Below, one piece after another: positions 55,046-64,000 of a DNA stretch of 64,000 nucleotides; the first letter of the stretch is position 1, and the number at the start of each line of letters is the position of its first letter. The translations under genes and the position numbers were made by a program. A model generated the notes under the pieces. It did not search any database. It saw only the letters and a list, made by a program, of their open reading frames with translations, and was not told where the DNA came from. Source of the stretch: Ipomoea triloba. Its lineage: Eukaryota; Streptophyta; Magnoliopsida; Solanales; Convolvulaceae. The stretch is taken from contig NC_044916.1 of the NCBI RefSeq assembly GCF_003576645.1, positions 26,505,202 to 26,569,201 of the forward strand. The letters are read 5' to 3'.

Positions 55046-55110
55046 CGCGTCTGGTAGGGGTTGAACCTACGACTTTCTGCTTAGGAAACTATCCACTGAG
55101 CTACAGACGC
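55046..55110 (-). pseudogene. tRNA-Arg(CCT) pseudogene
   Basis: Minus strand: GCGTCTGTAGCTCAGTGGAT opens it, CCT is in TTTCCTAAGCAG, and GTAGGTTCAACCCCTAC is the T arm with acceptor CAGACGC. About 8 nt are missing between the D arm and anticodon (65 nt against 73), removing one side of the anticodon stem. The T-loop has A where G is usual. It is unlikely to work. Confidence 0.8.
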
Positions 55111-55924
55111 ACCTGCTAGCAATAGGTTTCATTCATAGAACACAAATCACTTATTTCAGTACACTTCCAAAATTTAATTCCCCAAATCAGTACAATGGGA
55201 AAATCATACAGCGGAAATAAAATAGACATTCCAATTTATATAATATCTGTATAAATAAAATTATAAAATTTGTTCCATTGATCAACATTTGGGCATAACT
55301 TGTTAGCATATGATGTACATTTAGTTTAGTGTTTAAGGAGACTATGGTTTGATTTATGGACATATAGAACAAATATTATGAGCATAGTCTATGATAATGT
55401 TATTAAATATGTACTAATTGACATTTGATATAAAACGATGTCGTTCTAAACCAGGATCCACCATGAAAACAACACGCATGACCTGCATTTACTAAAGAAA
55501 TATATTAACTTGGAAACATGAAAAAATACACATAGCATGCATTTTCTAATATTACATTTTTGTGTAATAGTTTAGTGGATGAAAATTCTAATACTTTAGG
55601 GCAACGAAATACATTATTTGTTGTGTTGACTACATTTAATTAAAATTTTCATTTTTTATTCTTTTTATCTTTTATCTTTTTATGTTTAAATCAAACTAAT
55701 TAAGGGTTAAGATAATCTGTTTTAAAATCAAGTAGAACTTTAAGTTTTCGTACATTCAAGACTCACGATTACAATTTCTATCTTTTAATTCTTTTTTTTT
55801 TTTGGGTAGAAGTAAGGAGTCTTTTAATTCTATGGACCATGCATGCCTAAACTTAGTGTTTTCCCATTTTATTTTCTCACCTTCTTTTAGGACAATGTGG
55901 GAAAATTTGAAATTATTAGATGTT
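55111..55924. other. AT-rich intergenic DNA left of the LTR element
   Basis: No gene. A minus-strand open frame near 55756-55995 crosses the LTR border and is chance. Confidence 0.45.
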
Positions 55925-55929
55925 TTGCT

Positions 55930-56328
55930 TGACAGGGTAATTGGGTACCCGACCCGGAACCGTTGACCAAGACAGTTGCCGTTCAAACTACCCAAGACAC
56001 CTCACTCCTCAGCATCAATGCGCAACGGTCCAACTCCTCAGCATTGATGGCCAACGTTCAGCTCCTCAGCATTGATGACCGACGTTCAGCTCCTCAGCAT
56101 TCAACACCTCAGGTACTGATGTCCAACGTTCAACTCCTCATCAATGCTCCGTTACTGAGCTGAAGGGAATAAAAAGACTCACAACCACATAGTGAAGGGG
56201 GCTTCTTACGACACTTGAACTTAGACAATACATACTGAACTTACTTGTACACTGAGCACTACGCTCAATATTGTATTCAAACACTCAAATACTCAAATAA
56301 TATACCGGTAAACACATTATTACCGTCA
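55930..56328 (+). repeat. 5' LTR
   Basis: 399 bp with TG/CA ends; GAAGGGAATAAAAAGACTCA in the middle is a likely TATA region. TTGGTGCTTTCATTGAGAG follows at once and is the presumed primer-binding site. Confidence 0.93.
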
Positions 56329-56413
56329 TTGGTGCTTTCATTGAGAGCCGAGATCAGATCTCAGGCTAAAATCACAAAATCCAAAAACCACTCGGTTGAT
56401 CTCATCACTATCA

Positions 56414-58084
56414 ATGGCATCTGGATCCAGCAGCTCGCATACACCTAGTCAGGTGAACAAGGGTCACCCCTCGTGTGATCTTCGTGAGCAGCTCAACAGT
56501 AACCGTGGAGGTGACCTTCACAGCCAACTCAACAACAATAACCGCAGAGAAGGTGACCTCCTTACCCAACTCAAACACAACCATGGTGGTGGCCGTACTC
56601 CCTTCCCATCAACTGCTGCTCCCGCCCAGGTGGTGGACCTTCAGGCAGCAGCGCAGGTCATCCAACAGGCGGCAGCGACGGTGGCCCAACTAGTCGCAGG
56701 AATGCAAGGCCAGATCTTACCGCCACCACCCCCTCTGGAGGAAGAAGTGCAATCTCCGAGGCAAAACAGAACTCAACGACAGGAAGGTGGAACTCAACCA
56801 GTTTCCGGATCTGTTCGAGAACGACCGGCGGCTTCTAGATCTATTCGAGATCGGCTGGGGGTGCAAGGATCCTCCAATAGAGGTCCCCGTGCCCAAGCAG
56901 GAAAGGCAGTAACCAAACGACCATCCGGAGAAAGGATGGGCGAATCTGGTGGATTGGCTCCGCGTCACTCCACTAGACACAAAACACCACAAGAAGACCT
57001 GGTGGAAAGACTCCAAAGGCAGATAGATGATTTGGAAAAGAAAGTAGACGCAAGAGAACACTCACTAGAACCTGAAGTAAGAATGGCTGCTCCATTCTCT
57101 CCTGACATAATGGAAGTTCCTCTTCCAAAAGACTTTCGACTACCCACCATCAAGGCCTACACTGGCACTTCGGATCCACGTACCCATATGACAAGATACA
57201 AGGCAGCCATGGTCATGATTGGGGCAAGCGATGCCATCATGTGCAGAGCATTCTTGTCCACTTTGGACGGAACGGCTCAGGATTGGTTTAACGCAATCCC
57301 GGACGGATCAATTCAAACTTTTGCAGAGCTATCCAAGAGTTTCTTGTCCTATTTCTCAGGAAGTATACAACATAAGAAACCATTCTCACATCTCGGCGGG
57401 GTAAAGCAGGATAAGGGGGAAAGCCTGCGAGACTTCTTAAGCAAATGGAAAAAAGAAGTCAACAGCGTATATGACTTCGACTCGAAGGCAGCAATTCTCA
57501 CCTTCATCCAAGCACTGAGGTCAGGCGATTTCCACAAACAACTGAACACCCACCACCCACGCTCTTATGAGGAACTCATGAGAATGGCCAACCGGTACGC
57601 AGACGCAGAGGAGGCTGACAGGAGAAAAAAGGATGATGAGGAAGGACGAAAGAGTGGGCGACCTGATAAAGCTGGTCCGCCCAGCGAGGCACCACGACCA
57701 AACCAACCACCCTCAACGAAGGGAAGAGATGAGCGACCTCGTCTCGCCTCACCGCGGCACTTAACACCGCTTACTCACCCGATTAGCGTGATTCTAAGTC
57801 ACGCTGAGGAAATGGGAATGGTGCATTTTCCCTCAGAGTGTATGGCAGTTTCTACGGGCGAGGACCAAACTAAGTACTGTCGGTTCCACCGGCAGGTTGG
57901 ACATGATACTAACGAGTGTCATACTTTAAAAGGACAAATAGAAGAACTGGTGCAGAGAGGATATTTTAACCAATTCGTTGAGTATCCGGGACAGTACCAA
58001 CATCAACAAAGCCTACCCGATAATGTGTGGCGAAAGGAAGAAGATCCTGAGCCTTTAGCTTCCAACACCAAGAAGAGGAGGTGA
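56414..58084 (+). CDS. Gag protein of the TR-GAG element (556 aa)
   Basis: The first ATG is at 56414; the frame is open from a TTG 18 bases upstream. Residues 1-190 are Gln/Asn/Pro-rich, about 195-218 a coiled coil (DLVERLQRQIDDLEKKVDAR). About 255-400 is the retrotransposon gag core (IKAYTGTSDPRTHMTRYKAA, DGTAQDWFNAIPDGSIQTFA, FLSYFSGS, LRDFLSKWKKEV). Near 488-502 is the knuckle-like YCRFHRQVGHDTNEC common in plant Ty3/gypsy Gag. It forms the particle that packages element RNA. The stop at 58084 ends coding; no pol frame follows in any phase. The intact frame fits recent mobility. Confidence 0.9.
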   Translation: MASGSSSSHTPSQVNKGHPSCDLREQLNSNRGGDLHSQLNNNNRREGDLLTQLKHNHGGGRTPFPSTAAPAQVVDLQAAAQVIQQAAATVAQLVAGMQGQILPPPPPLEEEVQSPRQNRTQRQEGGTQPVSGSVRERPAASRSIRDRLGVQGSSNRGPRAQAGKAVTKRPSGERMGESGGLAPRHSTRHKTPQEDLVERLQRQIDDLEKKVDAREHSLEPEVRMAAPFSPDIMEVPLPKDFRLPTIKAYTGTSDPRTHMTRYKAAMVMIGASDAIMCRAFLSTLDGTAQDWFNAIPDGSIQTFAELSKSFLSYFSGSIQHKKPFSHLGGVKQDKGESLRDFLSKWKKEVNSVYDFDSKAAILTFIQALRSGDFHKQLNTHHPRSYEELMRMANRYADAEEADRRKKDDEEGRKSGRPDKAGPPSEAPRPNQPPSTKGRDERPRLASPRHLTPLTHPISVILSHAEEMGMVHFPSECMAVSTGEDQTKYCRFHRQVGHDTNECHTLKGQIEELVQRGYFNQFVEYPGQYQHQQSLPDNVWRKEEDPEPLASNTKKRR

Positions 58085-58399
58085 GACCTGGGCGAGGAAG
58101 CAAGAAACAGTGAGCTAGAGGAAAAGTCCGCGCAACGCAAAAAACATGTAATTCGCTGATGGCCCGTCAAAAAACACTTCGGCTTGGCCGAGGCCAGTCC
58201 TCGGCCAATCTTGCGCTCAAAAAAAAATAAAAATATCAGTCCTCGACCAAGTTTTCGGTTAAGTTTGACCGAGGTCAGTCCTCGTCAAAAATTTAAAAAA
58301 AAAACAAAAAACAAAACAAAACAATAATAATAATATAATTGGCCGAGGTCAGCCCTCGGCCAACACTTGGTCGAGGCCCGACCTCGACCAACACTTGGT

Positions 58400-58870
58400 T
58401 TGAAGTCGGCCACCTCATCAAGTGGCGCTGCTCCTCAAGCGGGTGTCACCTCATCAAACTGGTGTCACCTCATCAAGTGGCGCTGCTCCTCACGCAGCAT
58501 CACCTCATCAAGTGGGTGTCACCTCATCAAGTGGCGCTGCTCCTCAAGCAGCGTCACCTCATCAAGTAGCGCTACTCCTCAAGCAGCGTCATCTCATCAA
58601 GTGACGCTGCTCTTCAAGCGGGTGTCACCTCATCAAGCGGGTGTCACCTCGTCAAGCTGGTGTCACCTCATCAAGCGGGCGTCACCTCATCAAGCTGGTG
58701 CGCCACCTCATCAAGCGGGTGTCACCTCATCAAACTGGTGTCACCCACCTCATCAAGCGGGTGTCACCTCATCAAACTGGTGTCACCTCATCAAGTGGCG
58801 CTGTGCGTTCACCTCCAACTGGTGTCACCTCATCAAGTGGCGCTGTGCGTTCACCTCCATGAGCAAAAGG
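58400..58870 (+). repeat. Tandem GTCACCTCATCAAG repeats
   Basis: Units of about 19-38 bp (TGTCACCTCATCAAGTGGCG, CTGCTCCTCAAGCGGG) repeat some 20 times. Open frames here only reflect the repeat. Confidence 0.9.
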
Positions 58871-58968
58871 ACTCAGTAGTGGCGCTGTGCGTTCACCTCC
58901 ATGAGCAAAAGGACTCAGTAGTTGCGCTGTGCGTTCACCTCCATGAGCAAAAGGACTCAGTAGTTGGT
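58852..58968 (+). repeat. 42-bp tandem repeat, three copies
   Basis: GCGCTGTGCGTTCACCTCCA plus TGAGCAAAAGGACTCAGTAGT repeats three times with one-base differences. Confidence 0.9.
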
Positions 58969-59029
58969 CATGGTCTGCCCTGATCAATTTGGTTAAAAAA
59001 CAAAATAATAATAAAAAAATCTAAGCTTT

Positions 59030-59350
59030 AATCCCTTAGGGCCGGCACGAGATCCGATCTCGCTAGCTACCTAACGGGAGAGTGTTTTTCTGAGCCCAGC
59101 CAAGGGCTTGGATTCAAAAAACACCACACTCTAATCCCTTAGGGCCGGCACGAGATCCGATCTCGCTAGCTACCTAACGGGAGAGTGTTTTTCTGAGCCC
59201 AGCCAAGGGCTTGGATTCAAAAAACACCACACTCTAATCCCTTAAGGCCAGCACGAGATCTGATCTCGCTAGCTACCTTACGGGAGAGCTGACCTCGGAG
59301 GGTGTTTTCTGGGTAAAGCTTAACGCTTTGCTACGAAAACACCACACTCT
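59030..59350 (+). repeat. About 103-bp tandem repeat, three to four copies
   Basis: TAATCCCTTAGGGCCGGCAC to GGATTCAAAAAACACCACAC repeats; the first two copies are almost identical, the later ones diverge. Confidence 0.9.
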
Positions 59351-59499
59351 AGTCCCTTAGGGACAGCACAAGATCCAATCTCGCTAGCTACCTGACGGGA
59401 GAGCTGACCTTTGACCGAACCTACGAATGGTCGAAGTGAACTCACGCAAGAGCCCTGAGCAAAAAAAAAAAAAACAAAAAAAAAACAAAACAAAACGCG

Positions 59500-59885
59500 C
59501 ACTGTGACTTCGGCCCAGCACCGAGGCACGGTCACGGACCGTGACCACGGCGCTGGCCGAGATCACGTACCATGACTTCGGCACTGGCCGAAGTCACGCT
59601 TCGGCGTGACCTCGGCCCAGCGCCGAGGTCACGCACCGTGACTTCGGCGCTGGCCGAAGTCACGCCCGTGACCTCGGCACTGGCCGAAGTCACGCTTCGG
59701 CGTGACCTCGGCCCAGCGCCGAGGGCACGCACCGTGACTTCGGCGCTGGCCGAAGTCACGCCCGTGACCTCGGCACTGGCCGAAGTCACGTCGCCGCGTG
59801 ACTTCGGCCCAGCGCCGAGGTCATGTGACCTCGGCCCCGTGCCGAAGTCACAGTTGTGTGACCCGGCACGGTGCCGAGGTGAGGA
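59500..59885. repeat. GC-rich palindromic repeats
   Basis: CGTGACTTCGGCGCTGGCCG and CGGCCCAGCGCCGAGGTCAC alternate, so the transcript could form many strong hairpins. It lies just upstream of the polypurine tract (AGGGAGTGGGGGGCTGG). Confidence 0.88.
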
Positions 59886-60005
59886 TGCGTAAAAAAATTA
59901 AAAATAAAAATAAAAATTGAACATACCAAAATTTCAGCACAAGTGACAGGCTGATACTCCTTAACTACCTCCGCCATTCTCGCTAGCTAGGGAGTGGGGG
60001 GCTGG

Positions 60006-60404
60006 TGACAGGGTAATTGGGTACCCGACCCGGAACCGTTGACCAAGACAGTTGCCGTTCAAACTACCCAAGACACCTCACTCCTCAGCATCAATGCGCA
60101 ACGGTCCAACTCCTCAGCATTGATGGCCAACGGTCAGCTCCTCAGCATTGATGACCGACGTTCAGCTCCTCAGCATTCAACACCTCAGGTACTGATGTCC
60201 AACGTTCAACTCCTCATCAATGCTCCGTTACTGAGCTGAAGGGAATAAAAAGACTCACAACCACATAGTGAAGGGGGCTTCTTACGACACTTGAACTTAG
60301 ACAATACATACTGAACTTACTTGTACACTGAGCACTACGCTCAATATTGTATTCAAACACTCAAATACTCAAATAATATACCGGTAAACACATTATTACC
60401 GTCA
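60006..60404 (+). repeat. 3' LTR
   Basis: Same length as the 5' LTR. Preceded by a purine-rich tract (59988-60005). Followed by TTGCT. Confidence 0.93.
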
Positions 60405-60537
60405 TTGCTATTTGACTTGATAATCATAAAGTTACAAGTTCTATTCTGATCTCATATTCTTAGGCTGATTTACCTTATTATGATTTTTTACTAATTAGGA
60501 TCACAGATCAAGGAAAGAAATTAGATAAAGTTTGTAC

Positions 60538-60833
60538 GTGCCTGAGTTTTCAAGGATGGTGGACTCGTGCTCTGCCTTGAGTTTGGAGTATTCTTCCTCG
60601 AGCTTCTTGTTCTTCCACCGTGCCTGGCGGTTTTGGAACCAGATGGCGACCTAGCGGGGGTCAAGTCCCAGCTCAGAAGCCAGGCGGTATTTTCTCTCTG
60701 ACTCTAACTTGCTCTCATCGCGGAAGCTTTGTTCTAGGAGGTTGACTTGTTCTTCGCTCAATTTCGGCTTCCTGATTCCGGTCAGGCCGCCGTCCCAGAC
60801 CGCCTTGTTCTTCTTGCGCCTCCGCCGCCTCTC
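60538..60833 (-). pseudogene. HD-Zip I homeobox exon with nonsense codon
   Basis: Minus strand, bordered by TTTTTAG on the acceptor side and CAC|GTACAA or CAG|GCACGT on the donor side. It reads [45 protein letters not shown], stop, VAIWFQNRQARWKNKKLEEE. This is the homeodomain and the start of the leucine zipper of an HD-Zip I factor, closest in style to the HB21/40/53 group. The stop replaces Gln44 of the homeodomain (CAG to TAG), and NRRAR has become NRQAR (Arg53 to Gln). Exon 1 and the rest of the zipper are not in view. The TR-GAG element is inserted 130 bp downstream, where an intron would be. Confidence 0.8.
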
Positions 60834-61326
60834 CTAAAAACAGCCACTCTCACGTCAGATTGAGTGGAAATTCATTTAACAAATCTTTAATTTCTCTCCA
60901 AAAAAAAAAAATCACACCTAATGTCGGATCATAAACTAAACAAATAAACAAGTTCAATCACGCAAATTATATCGTGGACCGTGGTCCACAATGCATTGTG
61001 GACCGCGGTCCCAAAACGACGTTGTTTTGATTAATGAAAGCAGAAGGATGAATTCACGCCACTCACTTTCTTTTCATATATACTGCAGTTACATTTCAAC
61101 ACAACTTCAGTTACATTTCAACACAACTGCAGTTACCTTTTTAACACAACTGCAGTTACCTTTCAACACAACTGCAGTTACATTTTGATATAATTACAGT
61201 TTCATTCGATAATATAAAAACACAAAAGTGAAACTGTATTCAGTATCTGTTCATATACACTGCAGTTACATTTTGATATAACTACAGTTTCATTCGATAA
61301 TATCAAACACAAATGTGAAACTGTTA
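60834..61326. other. HD-Zip flank or intron with GCAGTTAC repeats
   Basis: ACTGCAGTTACATTTCAACACA-type words repeat five or six times. CGTGGACCGTGGTCCAC and GTGGACCGCGGTCC near 60973-61010 resemble the ends of the MITE at 13651-13900. Confidence 0.55.
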
Positions 61327-62145
61327 NCGAGGTCACGCACCGTGACTTCGGCGCTGGCCGAGGTCACGCCCGTGACCTCGGCACTGGCCGAAGTCACGTC
61401 GCCGCGTGACTTCGGCCCAGCGCCGAGGTCATGTGACCTCGGCCCCGTGCCGAAGTCACAGTTGTGTGACCCGGCACGGTGCCGAGGTGAGGATGCGTAA
61501 AAAAATTAAAAATAAAAATAAAAATTGAACATACCAAAATTTCAGCACAAGTGACAGGCTGATACTCCTTAACTACCTCCGCCATTCTCGCTAGCTAGGG
61601 AGTGGGGGGCTGGTGACAGGGTAATTGGGTACCCGACCCGGAACCGTTGACCAAGACAGTTGCCGTTCAAACTACCCAAGACACCTCACTCCTCAGCATC
61701 AATGCGCAACGGTCCAACTCCTCAGCATTGATGGCCAACGGTCAGCTCCTCAGCATTGATGACCGACGTTCAGCTCCTCAGCATTCAACACCTCAGGTAC
61801 TGATGTCCAACGTTCAACTCCTCATCAATGCTCCGTTACTGAGCTGAAGGGAATAAAAAGACTCACAACCACATAGTGAAGGGGGCTTCTTACGACACTT
61901 GAACTTAGACAATACATACTGAACTTACTTGTACACTGAGCACTACGCTCAATATTGTATTCAAACACTCAAATACTCAAATAATATACCGGTAAACACA
62001 TTATTACCGTCATTGCTATTTGACTTGATAATCATAAAGTTACAAGTTCTATTCTGATCTCATATTCTTAGGCTGATTTACCTTATTATGATTTTTTACT
62101 AATTAGGATCACAGATCAAGGAAAGAAATTAGATAAAGTTTGTAC

Positions 62146-62441
62146 GTGCCTGAGTTTTCAAGGATGGTGGACTCGTGCTCTGCCTTGAGTTTGGAGTATT
62201 CTTCCTCGAGCTTCTTGTTCTTCCACCGTGCCTGGCGGTTTTGGAACCAGATGGCGACCTAGCGGGGGTCAAGTCCCAGCTCAGAAGCCAGGCGGTATTT
62301 TCTCTCTGACTCTAACTTGCTCTCATCGCGGAAGCTTTGTTCTAGGAGGTTGACTTGTTCTTCGCTCAATTTCGGCTTCCTGATTCCGGTCAGGCCGCCG
62401 TCCCAGACCGCCTTGTTCTTCTTGCGCCTCCGCCGCCTCTC
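62146..62441 (-). pseudogene. HD-Zip I exon, repeated copy (likely artefact)
   Basis: Matches 60538-60833 at +1608, with the same TAG and NRQAR changes. It should be counted once. Confidence 0.75.
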
Positions 62442-63753
62442 CTAAAAACAGCCACTCTCACGTCAGATTGAGTGGAAATTCATTTAACAAATCTTTAATT
62501 TCTCTCCAAAAAAAAAAAATCACACCTAATGTCGGATCATAAACTAAACAAATAAACAAGTTCAATCACGCAAATTATATCGTGGACCGTGGTCCACAAT
62601 GCATTGTGGACCGCGGTCCCAAAACGACGTTGTTTTGATTAATGAAAGCAGAAGGATGAATTCACGCCACTCACTTTCTTTTCATATATACTGCAGTTAC
62701 ATTTCAACACAACTTCAGTTACATTTCAACACAACTGCAGTTACCTTTTTAACACAACTGCAGTTACCTTTCAACACAACTGCAGTTACATTTTGATATA
62801 ATTACAGTTTCATTCGATAATATAAAAACACAAAAGTGAAACTGTATTCAGTATCTGTTCATATACACTGCAGTTACATTTTGATATAACTACAGTTTCA
62901 TTCGATAATATCAAACACAAATGTGAAACTGTTANCGAGGTCACGCACCGTGACTTCGGCGCTGGCCGAGGTCACGCCCGTGACCTCGGCACTGGCCGAA
63001 GTCACGTCGCCGCGTGACTTCGGCCCAGCGCCGAGGTCATGTGACCTCGGCCCCGTGCCGAAGTCACAGTTGTGTGACCCGGCACGGTGCCGAGGTGAGG
63101 ATGCGTAAAAAAATTAAAAATAAAAATAAAAATTGAACATACCAAAATTTCAGCACAAGTGACAGGCTGATACTCCTTAACTACCTCCGCCATTCTCGCT
63201 AGCTAGGGAGTGGGGGGCTGGTGACAGGGTAATTGGGTACCCGACCCGGAACCGTTGACCAAGACAGTTGCCGTTCAAACTACCCAAGACACCTCACTCC
63301 TCAGCATCAATGCGCAACGGTCCAACTCCTCAGCATTGATGGCCAACGGTCAGCTCCTCAGCATTGATGACCGACGTTCAGCTCCTCAGCATTCAACACC
63401 TCAGGTACTGATGTCCAACGTTCAACTCCTCATCAATGCTCCGTTACTGAGCTGAAGGGAATAAAAAGACTCACAACCACATAGTGAAGGGGGCTTCTTA
63501 CGACACTTGAACTTAGACAATACATACTGAACTTACTTGTACACTGAGCACTACGCTCAATATTGTATTCAAACACTCAAATACTCAAATAATATACCGG
63601 TAAACACATTATTACCGTCATTGCTATTTGACTTGATAATCATAAAGTTACAAGTTCTATTCTGATCTCATATTCTTAGGCTGATTTACCTTATTATGAT
63701 TTTTTACTAATTAGGATCACAGATCAAGGAAAGAAATTAGATAAAGTTTGTAC

Positions 63754-64000
63754 GTGCCTGAGTTTTCAAGGATGGTGGACTCGTGCTCTGCCTTGAGTTT
63801 GGAGTATTCTTCCTCGAGCTTCTTGTTCTTCCACCGTGCCTGGCGGTTTTGGAACCAGATGGCGACCTAGCGGGGGTCAAGTCCCAGCTCAGAAGCCAGG
63901 CGGTATTTTCTCTCTGACTCTAACTTGCTCTCATCGCGGAAGCTTTGTTCTAGGAGGTTGACTTGTTCTTCGCTCAATTTCGGCTTCCTGATTCCGGTCA
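63754..64000 (-). pseudogene. HD-Zip I exon, third copy, cut by window end
   Basis: Same exon at +3216, cut at the window end. Same lesions. Confidence 0.75.

Larger units (their letters stand above)
55930..60404 (+). mobile_element. Complete gag-only LTR retrotransposon (TR-GAG type), 4475 bp
   Basis: Two 399-bp LTRs (TGACAGGG...CCGTCA) are identical except for one base I could see (AACGTTC versus AACGGTC). TTGCT flanks both ends (55925-55929 and 60405-60409). Gag is intact and no protease, reverse transcriptase, RNase H or integrase is present; about 1.9 kb of tandem-repeat DNA follows gag. That is the layout of TR-GAG elements, which borrow pol proteins from a partner. The near-identical LTRs mean a recent insertion. 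Confidence 0.93.
59720..64000. repeat. 1608-bp unit repeated across single-N junctions
   Basis: Units 59720-61327, 61328-62935 and 62936-64000 (cut by the window end). N is at 61327 and 62935. Each unit jumps from the HD-Zip flank straight back into the TR-GAG interior. The second and third units agree base for base wherever I compared them. This is best read as overlapping or redundant contig ends rather than biology. Confidence 0.9.

Noticed and set aside
58367..58987. Several open frames downstream of gag as a pol or accessory protein
   Set aside because: They are translations of tandem repeats in different frames, without any protease or reverse transcriptase motif.
59532..59892. Frames rich in TSALAEVT repeats
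   Set aside because: They come from the GC-rich palindromic repeats, open on both strands.

Overview
This is nuclear DNA from a flowering plant, almost certainly a eudicot. It is AT-rich and intron-bearing, with AT and TAA microsatellites, abundant MITEs, SINEs, LINEs and LTR elements, and plant-only gene families (PPR-E, F-box/FBD/LRR, CRM-domain, TED7, HD-Zip I, callose synthase, CIPK). I cannot fix the family or species from sequence alone. There is no operon logic; genes are separate islands in transposon-rich DNA.

Layout. 1-11 kb: an isolated callose synthase first exon (minus), a Tourist-like MITE, a SINE with perfect target-site duplications, a Pack-MULE (3849-5500) carrying pieces of TIM17 and SH3P genes, an intact 721-aa PPR protein (7767-9932) and a decayed CIPK fragment. 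11-19 kb: a segmental duplication with two F-box/FBD/LRR genes, the first broken and the second intact (398 aa in three exons). Insertions present in only one copy reveal clean target sites. 19-27 kb: a second paralogous duplication, a LINE RNase H remnant, and a tandem array of tRNA-Ser(GCT) genes and pseudogenes (about 21.6-26.6 kb). 27-43 kb: a cluster of small single-pass membrane-protein genes, four open and one remnant, all on the minus strand, plus an intact solitary tRNA-Ser(GCT) at 30794-30875 and degenerate copia and gypsy elements. 45-51 kb: an internally deleted L1 LINE and a TED7-like gene, interrupted by a 583-N gap flanked by an exact 1226-bp repeat. 52-55 kb: a CRM-domain gene (minus) and a tRNA-Arg(CCT) pseudogene. 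56-64 kb: a complete young gag-only LTR retrotransposon (TR-GAG type) beside an HD-Zip I homeobox fragment with a nonsense codon. A 1608-bp unit is then repeated across single-N junctions, most likely an assembly artefact.

Intact host genes I would keep: the PPR gene, the second F-box gene, TED7, the CRM gene, the four small membrane-protein genes (unrecognised family) and the solitary tRNA-Ser. The strongest candidates for something undescribed are the small membrane-protein family and the tRNA-Ser array, whose spacers share sequence with the 5' flank of that family.
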